This document shows positions 21,596 through 32,270 of a stretch of 64,000 nucleotides of DNA, piece after piece. Source of the stretch: Nyssa sinensis (lineage: Eukaryota; Streptophyta; Magnoliopsida; Cornales; Nyssaceae). Below the pieces are notes generated by a model. The model saw nothing but the letters and a program-made list of their open reading frames with translations, was not told where the DNA came from and ran no database searches. Made by a program: the position numbers and the translations under genes. Within the stretch, counting starts at the first letter, position 1; each line of letters starts with the position of its first letter. The stretch is from assembly GCA_008638375.1 (NCBI GenBank), contig VIRR01000562.1, positions 124,001 through 188,000 on the forward strand, given 5' to 3'.

Positions 21596-22530
21596 AGAAT
21601 AATTTGGAGTATGCCTCTAAATGACAATATCTTATATGCAATGAGTATATTATATAGGTTTGAGTGGATAATGATACGAACCTCACCAAGAATAACGAGA
21701 CCCGACAACGAAGAGGAACCCAAGACCATTCTACAATCAAATTTGAATGGAAGACCTCGACCCGTTGTTTACGACAAACAAGAACCTTAGTATATATGAC
21801 CTCAACCCATTGTTTAGTGCGAAACAAGAACCTCGATATATATGACCTCAACCCGTTGTTTACGACAAAACAAGAACCTCGATAAACCCGTTGTTTAGTG
21901 CGAAACAAGAATCTCCGTATAAGGAAGACGCCACAAACGGTGGTGAAAATCCGTTTGATAAGTCGTTGGTGAACGCCATGGGAAATCCCGATAAGTTCAT
22001 ATAGTTCTTCAAAGAACCGTAGAGAAAACACTCTCCAAAAATTTACTGAATAATCATCTCCCTACCAAATGCGGCTACAAGTTCTTTTTAAAACACTCTA
22101 TGAAACCCTAGGGCCGAATAAGGCCTACATTAAATAAAAGATATGGGCTGAACATCTTCAGGCTGAAAACATCCTAAACTACCGACTAAAAATAATAAAA
22201 GAAATCCACTAATTAAGTTAGAATTTCGCGCAGCCAAAAACGTCATCAATGCAGGTACAACAACTTCACACCTGATTTTGATCTTTATACAGCCCGAATC
22301 TCAGAAAACTCAAAACATGAACGTTGTATAAATATTTCTTGGCTTTCCATAGTATCTTGAATCATCTCAATCGAAGCTCGGATGAGAGAGTTATGCTCAG
22401 ATTACGAAGCGACGTCGAAACTATACGAAAATCACCCAATTAGCTTTTTTGTGCACTTAACTTCTTAGCTCTTAACATTACGATTGGCCCATCTAGAACT
22501 TGTAAAGGATTTTTAAGACTCGGTCCACCA
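21596..22530. repeat. Unclassified insertion with a 45-bp tandem repeat
   Basis: It interrupts the coding-like text on either side. At 21753-21910 a unit of about 45 bp (GACCTCAACCCGTTGTTTAC then GACAAAACAAGAACCTCG) occurs almost four times, with arms alternating between TTTACGACAAA and TTTAGTGCGAAA. The rest looks like LTR or untranslated retroelement sequence, with no protein domain. Exact ends and target duplication were not found. Confidence 0.45.
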
Positions 22531-22698
22531 TGATGCCCATCAGATGATCTCTAGAATACTTAAAAGAGAGGTCAATCTTTATGCAATGAAAAGTCAAAAC
22601 CTAATCACATCAAACTCACATACATTCCCATTAGTTATAAAAAAAAATAGTAGTAATGTTCTTTACTTTGCCCATGTTGAATCTCTAGTCAATGCACC
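22531..22698 (+). pseudogene. Unknown coding fragment, middle piece
   Basis: Open from MISRILKREVNLYAMKSQNL to NVLYFAHVESLVNA, where Tat element 2 starts. After the element the frame resumes with PMISANACCYANC (32873 onward). The join across the insertion is in frame once the target duplication is allowed for, so this is one interrupted coding sequence. The family is not recognised. Confidence 0.5.
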
Positions 22699-23296
22699 TA
22701 ATGTTGCACTTTCTGATCAGTGGGGCTCTATTCTTCATCGTCTGTCAAACACTTAGAGAATAGGATCAGAGGGCCACCGGGTTGGCTCCTGTGGTAGCCG
22801 CTTCGATGATAAAGTTAGTAAAACTAAAAGAAATACTGTAATTGAATGTAATTAAGAAAGCGTAATTGAAAAACGTACCTTAGGGTTTAATTTATAAACT
22901 GCAGGTCTCCCAAGTTAAGTAAGATTTGGAGTCGCAAAAATAGGAATTTGATTGATATCTGAAGATGGCAGGTACCATGTTGATCTTTGCCCCTTGTAGA
23001 AATAGGGATCGAAAGATATCCAAGAATGGTAGTTTCCTTATCGCGTTCTGTTTCCCTATCTCTAGGTCGGTAGGGCATACAAGGCGGTGACTAGCTTAGG
23101 ACCCCTTTATGCGTGTGCTCAGTATCTCCTGTTCTGAAGGTAAGACCAGAAGTTATGCGGGACTTTGAGGAAAGAGGCTCTGAACTCTATATGTCTTTCT
23201 GTTCTGGATGAGAAAACCTTGGTTGGTCTGTATGCATAGGTGCTCTACTTGTACACGTGTCATGTGGGAACTGGTCTGTCATTTTGTGGTATATTA
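22699..23296 (-). repeat. 3' LTR of Tat element 2
   Basis: 598 bp and alignable with 32271-32867 throughout, e.g. GATCAGAGGGCCACCGGGTT in both. On the reverse strand it contains TATAAATTAAACCCTAAGG, the same core promoter as element 1. The terminal TG/CA dinucleotides have decayed. Confidence 0.93.
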
Positions 23297-23313
23297 GCTA
23301 CTCCCCCTTGAGT
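23297..23313 (-). promoter_or_regulatory. Polypurine tract of element 2
   Basis: The reverse strand reads CTCAAGGGGGAGTAGCT next to the 3' LTR, the same design as in element 1. Confidence 0.8.
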
Positions 23314-23510
23314 CTTAGTTAGTGCACTGCGTGACTGAGGCTGAGGGTTTCTGAAGAGTCACGTGTTATGCCCATGCGTCATGCGGCTTCATTTTCTGTG
23401 ATGACCGTTGATGTGGCTTTTATTGCGTTAGCCATCATTTGGGCTTTTGAAGCCATCATTCTTCCAACTGCCATGACGGTTCGGAGTAATGGGCCCCCAT
23501 TATTTAGCCC

Positions 23511-23521
23511 TTTATAAAAAG
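23511..23521 (+). promoter_or_regulatory. TATA box for the antisense gene of element 2
   Basis: TTTATAAAAAG follows GGGCCCCCATTATTTAGCCC on the + strand. It lies about 90 bp upstream of the ATG at 23603 that begins MSEEIVAVRNFF. Spacing and direction suit a promoter for the antisense gene. No transcript evidence is available. Confidence 0.5.
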
Positions 23522-24427
23522 GAAAAAAGGGGGATGCGTACGCCCTTCCCTTCATCATTTCCATTGCTTCAAAAAGGTACTCCGTCATTTAACAGAGTGA
23601 AAAATGAGTGAAGAGATCGTCGCCGTGAGAAACTTTTTTTCCCCGATCAAATCTTAAGTTTGGTTCATCTTTAATCATTCTATATGTTCTTCTTCTCCTT
23701 TTTCCTTCTTCATTTTCCCTGTGTTCTCATAATATTGGCCTCCGATGCTATGTCAGGCATAGGTTATGGCACAAAAAGCTCTTTTGAGACGACTGTGCCA
23801 TATGAAATTCATGTCTGAAAATAGGATAATCGAGTACCCTTCTCCTAATCCAAAACTTAGGATAGTAAATGCATTCATCGAGCCTAGAAATGTAATGGGG
23901 GAAACCTCTGGTAGGCCATCCCAAAGGGAGGAGGGAGAAAGCGCCATTACTTAGGACATGCTAGGTACTCTAAGGGTTGCTTTCGATTTCCCCCAAAATG
24001 TAACTTGTAGAGCGCCTGGATCCCTAGATTGCCTTATTGACATCGGTCAGGGCAAAATTTACGCCTATCTCGAGTGGTTCGAGATGGGGCTCAGGTTCCC
24101 TCTTCCCCCCTTAGTTAGAGAATTTTTTAAGTGGTTCAACACCTGTCCTGGTGACCTTAACATCAATAGTTAGAGGCATCTATTAGGATTTATAGTTTTA
24201 GGGCATCTGAATGGCGTCAAGGTAGATCTCGAGTTGATTAGTAGTAATATGGATCTGAAGTTTTTGAGGTCATAGGGCTTATTTTATATGTCCTTTGACA
24301 AGGGGTTCAGACCCTTCTCCTCAATACCCACTTCCAACGAAACTTGAAAAAAGTGGTAATTTTTCATGGGAGTTAGAAGACTACGAGGGCCAGACCTCGA
24401 CTTTCCCCTGGAGTACCGGGATTAAGG

Positions 24428-24516
24428 GTAAGACCCCCTCTTGATATATTCTTGCTTTTGTTTTTACTTTAGCTCATGTTGTTGTTTGATTTTTGTGCTT
24501 TGTGTCTTCTATGTAG
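24428..24516 (+). other. Predicted intron 1 of the antisense gene
   Basis: Starts GTAAGACC, has a T-rich body and ends TTCTATGTAG. 89 nt. The T-rich + strand body is what a + strand transcript needs; the reverse strand would not give a plant-like intron here. Confidence 0.6.
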
Positions 24517-25031
24517 ATAAAAGGGCTTGGAAGAGGTCAATCTTCATCGTTGACCTTCAAGATAAGTAACGGAGGCTCCTTCAGACCAACAACCGTGCCC
24601 ACACTACCGTTCTCTCTCCCGAGCATCTGATGGAGGCTGGGTTGACAAAAAATAGGGTTGGAAATCTGAAAAAGTCCCTAATGTCCAACTGGGCACGAGG
24701 GAACAAGAAGAAGACGGTGGGGGAGACTTCTTCCCTTACCGAGCCGCCTCTTCAGGTGAAGAGGAGGAGGCTCCTCTCTGCTTCCCTAGATCGAACAGTG
24801 TCTGAGAATATGAGGGAGTCTCCTACTCCCAAGCCTGCCCTTCCCCCTACCCTTGCAGTCTCTACAAAGAAAAGGGAAAAAGAAAAGGCTACTACTACTG
24901 CTATGCTTGATGACTCTGGCTACTTAGCCGCGAAGAAGGCTTTTGACGAGTCTTAGGCTTCAGGCCCAAGAAAATATAAAGGTCTGAAGGCGTAGAAGAT
25001 CGCCAAGGACCTGCTGACCCTCCAATTGAGG

Positions 25032-25120
25032 GTAACTTAGAACTTATCCCCTGATTTCTCCTTTCTTTTTTATGTTTTGAAGCTTTATCCATTCTGACCT
25101 ACTTGTTTTCTTATCTTCAG
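25032..25120 (+). other. Predicted intron 2 of the antisense gene
   Basis: Starts GTAACTTAG, has a T-rich body and ends TTATCTTCAG. 89 nt. Splicing joins two coding pieces in the same frame. Confidence 0.65.
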
Positions 25121-25859
25121 ACTATGCACAACTTTGCTGCCATTGTGGAGTCCTCGGTGGATTTAGAGTTGATTGATAATCTCTAATCCAAGCTGGATGA
25201 GGCCAGGCTACTGATGGGGACAGCCCAATCCACTGCCTCTGCAGCCGAGGAGAAGTTGAAAGAGGTTGTGAACTCTAACTCCATCTTAGAGTCTGAACGG
25301 GATTCCCTTGCACTGAAGTTGGAAGACCTCCAAAAGAGGTCTGAAGACTTCCAGTCTGCCTTCCTCTAGAAAATCCAAGGCGCAGTCAATTCTGCCAGAG
25401 CTCAAATCGAGGCTAATATAAAGGCTGAGGTTGAGGATATGGGTAGAGAGCTGATTAAGCATGGGTACCGTACCTTCAGAGCCAAGCTCCTCGTAAAGTA
25501 CCCAGACTTTGATCTAACCGGGATTAACAACATTGAAGTCCCTTTTGGTGAGATCGGGGTGCGGGACGATGATGATAAGGAAGCACCTCCAGACCTTCCC
25601 CCGGCCGACGCAACAAAACAAGCTGATATAGATGCAATGTGTTGAATTTGAGGAGAATGAAGAAGAAGAAGAGACTGATCTTGCTATGGTGTAAAGCGAG
25701 TTCTCCCTCATTTATGATGCCCCAAAGACTTCTGGACCAGCAGTATACTAGGGAATTTTGTACTTTGTTTTATTTCCTTGTAACTTTCCCAAGTTTGGGC
25801 TAATTATCAATGAAATTGACTTCTTCAGAACTTTTGTGTATTACTTTTATATTTCAAAG

Positions 25860-26405
25860 CATTGTTGGTCAATAGAATCTCTAGAGTAGTCATACTTGTA
25901 AGATTCTATAGATGTTGATACGCTGATTGCCATGATGTCCAATTTTTCACACTTTGCAATGAACTTTAGTACTTTAAACAAGTCTTGATTTCATAGCTTT
26001 GTAAAACTTTAAGTTTGAACCTCATAACTTGCAATTAAACCAAGTATGGAATAATAATTGACTTCTGAGCAGAATAAATTTTGATTGGATCAGGTGCAGA
26101 TCTTTAAAACTTGCAATTGAATCAAGAGCTTCACCACTTGTAATTAAATCAAGTGTAGAGACTTTGAATCTGAATTGAAATCTTTAACATCTTGTAATCA
26201 AGTGTTGACCTCCAAGTGTAACAACCAAACCAACACTTCATAATTAAATCTAGTGGTGATCTTCGGAAGCCATGATTGAACAAAGATTTTTAATAGAGGC
26301 CTTTAGAACTTAAGACTATAGCTTATAGTCAGATCAAGTTCTAGCCCTATAAGAAATGATGGATTGTGACAGGTTGAATAACCAGTGCCTCTGGCGTTTT
26401 GATTG
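25860..26405 (-). repeat. Degenerate repeats in the 3' region of element 2
   Basis: Variants of AACTTGYAATTAAAYCAAG recur every few tens of bases (e.g. 26027, 26107, 26137, 26238). No coding sequence. The region connects the antisense gene to the 58-bp array. Confidence 0.5.
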
Positions 26406-26650
26406 CTCTTTTGAATGAAGAATGGACCAAGCCTAAAGCTCTTGTAATGGATATAAGGCCTTCAGGGGTCGTTGAAATGGACCAGACTCGTAACACTTGC
26501 AATGGTTGCAAGGTTTTTAGGGATCGGTTCATTGAAAAAGGACCAAACCTTCAGTGCTTATAACAGATACAAGGCCTTCAAGGGTCTTTGAGATGGACCA
26601 GACTTATAACACTTGTAATGGTTGCAAGGTTTTTAGGGGTATGTTCATTG
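26405..26650 (-). repeat. About 58-bp tandem array of element 2
   Basis: GGACCA starts recur at 26424, 26479, 26540 and 26595, spaced 55, 61 and 55 bp, with CTTGTAATGG.TRYAAGG and TTTTTAGGG in each unit. On the element's own strand one unit reads AAGTCTGGTCCATCTCAA, which matches the 30-bp units of element 1. The array lies in the same place, between integrase and the antisense gene. Confidence 0.75.
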
Positions 26651-26689
26651 AAAAATAGGGGGGCACTGAAAAGTAGAAAAAGAGTTTAC

Positions 26690-27850
26690 CCAGGCTTCCT
26701 AGTTACATCTTCCAACCAATATGTCGTAGGCCTGACGACCTTGGTCACCTTGTAAGGCCCTTCCCAATTAGGGGAGAATTTATTTGGGAACACTCTCTTT
26801 AAGACGAGGTCCTCGACCTGGAAGTGGACAGGTATTAGCCCTGGGCTGAAATTCTTGGCCATTCTTTGTTAGTAGGCTTCAATCCTAATTCGGGCTTGTT
26901 CACGTTTCTCTTCAAGCAGATCTAAGTTTTTTGTAAGATGGTGGTCGTTGGCTTCCTAGTCAAAAGCAACTGTCCTCAAGGTTAGCATGCCAATTTTGAC
27001 AAGAATAAATGCCTCTGAACCATATGCAAGTGAGAACAGTGTCTCTGTAGTTGGTGTTCTTCTGGTAGTACGGTAGGCCCAGAGCACTCCAGGGAGTTCC
27101 TCGATCCATTTTCCTTTAACTTCTTCCAACCTCTTCCTTATGGCATCAAGAATTGTGCAGTTGGTAACCTCGGCTTGCCCATTAGCTTGGGGATGCCCCG
27201 ATGAGGAGAAGTGGTGACTGATGTGTAGGTCTTCACAGAAGTTCTTAAACACCTTTCCAGCAAACTGCATACCATTGTTTGAGATGATGACGCGAGGTAT
27301 GCTGAACTTGCAAACTATGTTCTTCCATGTGAAGTTCTTCACCTCCACTACTGTGATGTGAGTTAGAGGCTCGGCTTCTGCCCACTTGGAGAAGTAATCA
27401 ATGGCGACCAACAGATACCTTTTGTTTGGGGAGGCTTTTGGTAATGGCCCTACGATATCCATCCCCCACTAAGCAAAAGGCTAAGGGCTGGCGATAAGGA
27501 AGAGCTCTTGGTGGGGTTGGTGCTGATATGAAGCAAATCATTGGCACTTGTTTCACTTCTGGACATACTCTTTGGCCTGTTTTAGCATGCTAGGCCAGTA
27601 GTAGCCTTGAGTCAGAGCTCGGTGGGCTATGGTTCAGCCAGCATTATGGTTTCTGCAAATTCTTTCGTGTATTTCAGTTATGACATATTGAGAATCCTCT
27701 AGAGATAGGCACTGCAAGAGAGGCTATGTGTAGGATCTTCGGTAGAGCTTCCCATTTAAGATTAGGTACCGAGCTGCCCTGATTCGAATCCTTCAGTCCT
27801 GGTTTTTGTCCTCTGGGAGTGATCCTTCTTTTATGTACTGGATGATAGGA
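26690..27850 (-). pseudogene. int: Integrase of element 2, DDE broken
   Basis: The reverse strand reads WGMDIVGPLPKASPNKRYLL, then IPRVIISNNGMQF where element 1 has SDNSTQF: the second catalytic Asp is Asn (codon at 27277-27279). The Glu is kept in NGQAEVTNCT. WAYRTTRRTPTTETLFSLAY and the C-terminal block FQVEDLVLKRVFPNKFSPNW follow. The longest open piece is 26956-27462. Stops occur in the zinc domain. It would be inactive. Confidence 0.9.
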
Positions 27851-27892
27851 GTCATCTAGTTCTAAGTTTGTTCTCTAGGAGCGATCCTTCTT

Positions 27893-28477
27893 TTATATGC
27901 TGGATGATAGGATGCTAGGCTTTAGCTGGTAAGAGACTCTCACAATTGAATCATTTTTCGATTTGAGATGGGAGGCCATATTTTCCAAGGCATCAGCCCT
28001 AGAGTTCAGACCCCTTTCAATTTTCTGAATGGTGAACTTATAGAAGGAGTGCTTCAATGATCCCACTAGTTCTGAATATCGGATCATTCTGTTATCCTTG
28101 GTGGAGAATTTTCCCAAGACTTGGCTTACCACAAGTTGGGAGTCAGAGAATGCTTCGATATTCTAGGCTTCGCATTCTAGGGCCAGCTTCTTCCCAAGGA
28201 TGAGGGCTTCATACTTAGCTTCATTGTTAGAAGCTCTAAACCCCAAACTGACCACCTTATCAGTTATGAGCCCGTCGGGGGACTGAAGTATTATGCTGAT
28301 GCCCAAACCTCTGTCGGCAGATGATCCGTCGATATAAAGTTGCCATACCAAGGTGTCCATATTGGTTTCTACTTTAGCGTGCAGCGTTGAAGTGAATTCA
28401 GCAACAAAATTTGCTAGTGTTTGCCTTTTAATAGAGGTCCGTGGTACGAAAGATATATCAAACTCTCCCAGCTCCAC
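27893..28477 (-). pseudogene. Second (archaeal-type) RNase H of element 2
   Basis: The reverse strand reads MELGEFDISFVPRTSIKRQ, LANFVAEFTS, WQLYIDGSSADRGLG, then GFRASNNEAKYEALILGKKL. The downstream half, MVSQVLGKFSTKDNRMIRYS, lies after a stop. NEAKYEA has Lys where element 1 has Glu (NEAEYEA), which removes an acidic residue of that motif. It has the same place and domain type as in element 1. Confidence 0.88.
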
Positions 28478-28489
28478 AGACCACTTAAC

Positions 28490-29790
28490 CAGTCATCCTG
28501 AGACTTCAGGTTTGTGCAGTACTGACTTTAGAGGATACACAGTAGGGACCTCAATAGGATGCACTTGAAAATAGGGCCTGAGCTTCCGAGCAGAGGTTAT
28601 CAGAGCAAAGGCCAATTTCTTGATCTCTGAGTACCTTGTCTCAGCGTCCAGGAATGCCTTGCTTACATATAAAACAAGCCTTTGAATTCTTTTTTTCTTG
28701 TCTAATCAGTGAAAAGCTAACGGCGTTTTCTGAAACCGCATGATATAGGAGCAGTTTTTCTCCCTAGACTGGTTTTGAAAGGAGCTCGGGGGACGCCAAA
28801 TACTGCTTCAATTCTTGAAAGGCTTTTTCGCACTCTAGGGCCCATCCTAAGGCCTTACTCCCCCTTAAGGCTTTAAAGAACGGAAGGCATCGATTGGTAG
28901 ACTTAGAGATGAATTGGTTCAGAGTTGTAATCCTTTCGTTCAAGCCTTGAATTTCTTTCTTGGTTTTCGGTGACTCTAGTTCAATTAAAATTTTTATCTG
29001 CGTGGGATCTGCTTTGATGCCCTTTTAAGAAACCAAAAAACCCAAGAACTTTCCTTTAGTGACCCCGAAGATAAACTTTAAGGGGTTCAACTTCATCCTA
29101 TGTTGCCTCAGGATGTTAAATGCCTGGTTCAAATGCTGGATGTGGCTCTTTTTCTGTAGGCTTTTGACTAGCATGTCATCTATATAGACTTCCATCGTGT
29201 CACTGATCAGAGGGCTGAACATTCTATTTACCAGACATTGATATGTAGCTCCAGCATTTTTCAGACCAAACAGCATCACTCTATAGAAATAGAGACCTCG
29301 TTCGGATATGAAAGCTGTCTTTTCTTGGTCTATGAGGTACATCTGGATTTGATTATATCCAGAGTAAGCATCCATAAAGCTCATTAGTTTATGCCTAGTA
29401 GTCGCATCAACTAGCTGGTCAATCCTTGGAAGGGGAAAACTATCTTTGGGGCAGGCTTTGTTGAGTTCTATGTAATCAACGCAAACCCTCCACTTGTCAT
29501 TTTTCTTTTTAGCAAAGATGGTGTTGGCGAGCCATTCTAGGTAGAACACCTCTTTTATCATTTTGGCATCCACTAGCCTTTAGACTTCTTTGTTGATGAT
29601 CTTGTGGCGTTCTCTAGCGAACGTCCATCTCTTTTGCCTCATAGGAGGGTGATCTGGATGGGTCATCAACTTGTGGGAGATAAGGTTAGGGTTTATCCCT
29701 TCCATATCCTTGGTTTCCCAAGCGAACACCGACAGGTTATTCTTCAGAAATCCTACCATTGCTCTTTGCTCGGAGGGGGATAGATCTGAA
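28490..29790 (-). pseudogene. pol: Reverse transcriptase and first RNase H of element 2
   Basis: The best open piece is 29025-29573. Blocks: WRVCVDYIELNKACPKDSF, LMSFMDAYSGYNQIQM, LFGLKNAGATYQC and the catalytic YIDDMLVKS (YIDD at 29175-29186). A stop follows FLGFLVS at 29025; homology continues to about 28960 and, frameshifted, through the first RNase H. The lead-in VFAWETKDMEGINPNLISHKL lies at about 29740-29680. RT motifs are intact, the frame is not. Confidence 0.92.
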
Positions 29791-30099
29791 CCAATCTAGA
29801 AATATCATCCTTCCCCTTTAGTGCTGACGAACACCTTGATAGGATCTTCCACTGGCTTGGCCTTGCTATCCCTTCCCTTGGGACTTAGTGGTTCATCAAT
29901 TTCGGAGAGGCATTCCTCTATCTCATGAAGATGGGAAGGGGTAGGACTCCCTCCTTCATAAGGACATTGTGATTGCTATTTAAGGGCTTTTTCTTTCAGT
30001 ACGAGAGCACGACACTCTTGGGTTGTTGGTTGGCAGCCCCTAATGGAGTAGACCATGTTGTTATGCGCATACTTCAGGCACTAATAGAGGGTCAAGGTG

Positions 30100-30477
30100 A
30101 CCACTCCCATTTAGTGGAGAGCCAAGGTTTTCTGATGATGACGTTGTAGGGGGACTCGGAGTTCAAGACCATGTATTCAAGAATCAAGGTCTTTTGCCTT
30201 CTCATTCTCCTACTGTGGTTGGTAGGTCAATTTTACCCAACGGGGTGCTGAGTTTCCCATCAAACCCTGCCATTACTATGGTGGTGGTCTTGATGTCACT
30301 AGGGTTGAGCTTCATGTGCTTGAGAAGCTTATAGAATAGCACATTGGTGGAACACCCCATGTCTACCAAGACCCTTTTGATCTCAAAATTAGCAATTTTG
30401 AGCGAGATAACGAGGGCGTCACTGTGAGGACAATGCACCCCCGCAAGATCTAGCTCTAAGAACTGGATTTGAGGCAC
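30100..30477 (-). pseudogene. Aspartic protease domain of element 2
   Basis: Reads DLAGVHCPHSDALVISLKI, then VLVDMGCSTNVLFY with the catalytic Asp present (VDMGCS for the usual VDxGSS), and MAGFDGKLSTPLGKIDLPT. It is more complete at the active site than element 1, which has His there. The frame breaks after TTVGE near 30202. Confidence 0.85.
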
Positions 30478-30499
30478 AAGCTTTAGCCTCTTCTCGATT

Positions 30500-32100
30500 G
30501 CAGAGATCTGGAGGACATTAGGTGTTGTCTTGGCCTCCGAGCATATCGCTTTCTTGCACGGTTGGACATTCCTGTCATCAAGTTATCAGGGTGAAGGACA
30601 AAGATGACTTGGTTGTCTTGTTGTGGTGGCTCGTTCCAGACCTCCCTTTATTCAGGCCTTTGTTCTTGCCTTCTTTGCTACGGCCTGTCGTTACTGGGGT
30701 TCTGCCTCCCATTCTATTTGATGAACACCCGTAGCTGCCCTCGCCTGATGAGTTGCTCAATCTCCTGTTTGAGGGCTCTGCATTCGTCGGTAGTGTGCCC
30801 GTAATCTTTGTGAAAATCACAGTACTTGCTCAGGTCCATGCTATCGGGACTATTTTTTAGCGGATCTGGCCATTTCAGATCCTCACAGGTCTGTACCTAC
30901 CGAAGTATACGAGTAAGGGAGGCATTCAGAGAAGCGAACGTGCCATACCTCCCAACATTGGAGTTATTCTGGGCTCTAGGTGCCGTCCTTCTGTTGGGAC
31001 TCATGACCCTCTTTTTAGTTGCGCTAGAGTCTCTCTTGTGATCATCCTTTTGAGCCTGTTCCCTGAATTTTTAGGAGGATATCTTCGTGTCTTCCAGGTT
31101 TATGTACTTACGTGCCCGTTCCATGAGTGCTGTCATGTCAGAAAGAGGATTCTTTGTCAAAGAATCTTGAAAATGCCCTGGCCCTAGGCCAGAGATAAGG
31201 GCTGCTACCAAGAAGCTCGGGCTGTAGTCTGTTATCTCCGTGAACTCGGCATTGAAGCGAGTGATGTACTCTCGGAGTGACTCGCTTTTGGCCTGTTTTA
31301 TGTTCAACAAGAACTCTGGCCCCTTTTTCAACTTCCTGCTGGTTAGGAATTGGTCGAGGAGCCGCCTGCTGAACTCGTAGAAATTGATGATAGATTTTTG
31401 TGGAAGGTTATGGAACCACTTTAGAGCAGTGCCCTTGAGGCTGGTTACAAAGGTTCGACACATGAAGGCATCAGTGGCCCCATGTAGTGCCATGGTGTGC
31501 TGATAGTGGGAGATATGGTCCCTAGGATCCACGGACCTGTCGCACAGAGTGAACTTTGGAACAAAAAATTTCTTTGGCCACTCTTCTGCCATTATAGCAG
31601 GAGTGAACGGTGTGGCAAACCTGCCGAGTAGCTTCCCTAGTTCATCCTACTTTGGAGGGATGCAGATTCCTTTGGTGATGATGGTTTGTTCCATGAAGTC
31701 CACTACTTCCTCCACCCTTTGTGGAGCCCTAGGCTCAGCCGGTTGTTGTTGGCCTTGTCTTACAGCCTCTATCTTTATATAGAGGGGACGATTTTGTCCA
31801 GCAGTAGTAGGAGGACGTTGGTCTCCCTAGATCAGGGGAATCGGCACAGGTTGAGGCTGAAATTTAGGCAGCGCTAGGTTAGCCTCTAAAGCTGCTGGAG
31901 TTGGGACCTTGGTCCTACTCAGATAATGAACAATTAGGTTAAAGGCTGGCATCCCCCTTCCTACTGTTGTAGATGGCTGGGGATCACCCTTTATGTGAGT
32001 GATGCCATAGGGGTGCACCGAAGATGGCAAAGAGCTCTTCCTGCATCTGATCGGACTGCCTTTGGACCCAGTCGAGTTGTTGTTGTATAGGATCGAGTGC
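30500..32100 (-). pseudogene. gag: gag of Tat element 2
   Basis: The open piece at 31071-31592 holds the Retrotrans_gag domain (PRDHISHYQHTMALHG, GTALKWFHNLPQKSI, RARKYINLEDTK). The zinc knuckle, CDFHKDYGHTTDEC, is at about 30775-30817. Upstream pieces to about 32060 match the N-terminal gag text of element 1 (RFATPFTPAIMAEEW, preceded by EEVVDFMEQTII). In-frame stops are scattered through the N-terminal third. Confidence 0.88.
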
Positions 32101-32250
32101 TAGTCCCCTTCCTCTTCCAGCCGAAGGCTGGTTTCGGGGGTTTTGAGAATTTTTTCACAGATGAAGATTGGGAGCTATTGTCTTTTAATGAGAAAAAACA
32201 AGAAAGCTATCGTTGTTAGAGAAGAAATTTAGGAGGAAATAATTTTTTCT

Positions 32251-32270
32251 TCTCACAGATGGGGCCAAAC
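32251..32270 (-). promoter_or_regulatory. Primer binding site of element 2
   Basis: The reverse strand reads GTTTGGCCCCATCTGTGAGA, adjoining the 5' LTR end. The design matches element 1. Confidence 0.7.

Larger units (their letters stand above)
23603..25694 (+). pseudogene. Antisense gene of Tat element 2 (gypsy-type antisense ORF, spliced)
   Basis: Opposite to gag-pol. Domain text at about 23990-24420: FDFPQNVTCRAPG, then YLEWFEMGLRFPLPPLVREF and GVKVDLELISSNM. I recognise this as the 'putative gypsy type transposon' family (PF04195), found in antisense ORFs of Tat elements. A basic, proline-rich linker follows (24630-24950), then a coiled coil (KLKEVVNSNSILESERDSL), KLLVKYPDFDLTGI and an acidic tail. 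Two introns look real: 24428-24516 (GTAAG..TGTAG) and 25032-25120 (GTAAC..TTCAG), both 89 nt; removing the second keeps the frame (TLQLR|TMHNF). Several stops (e.g. before intron 1) show decay. A role is unknown. Confidence 0.7.
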
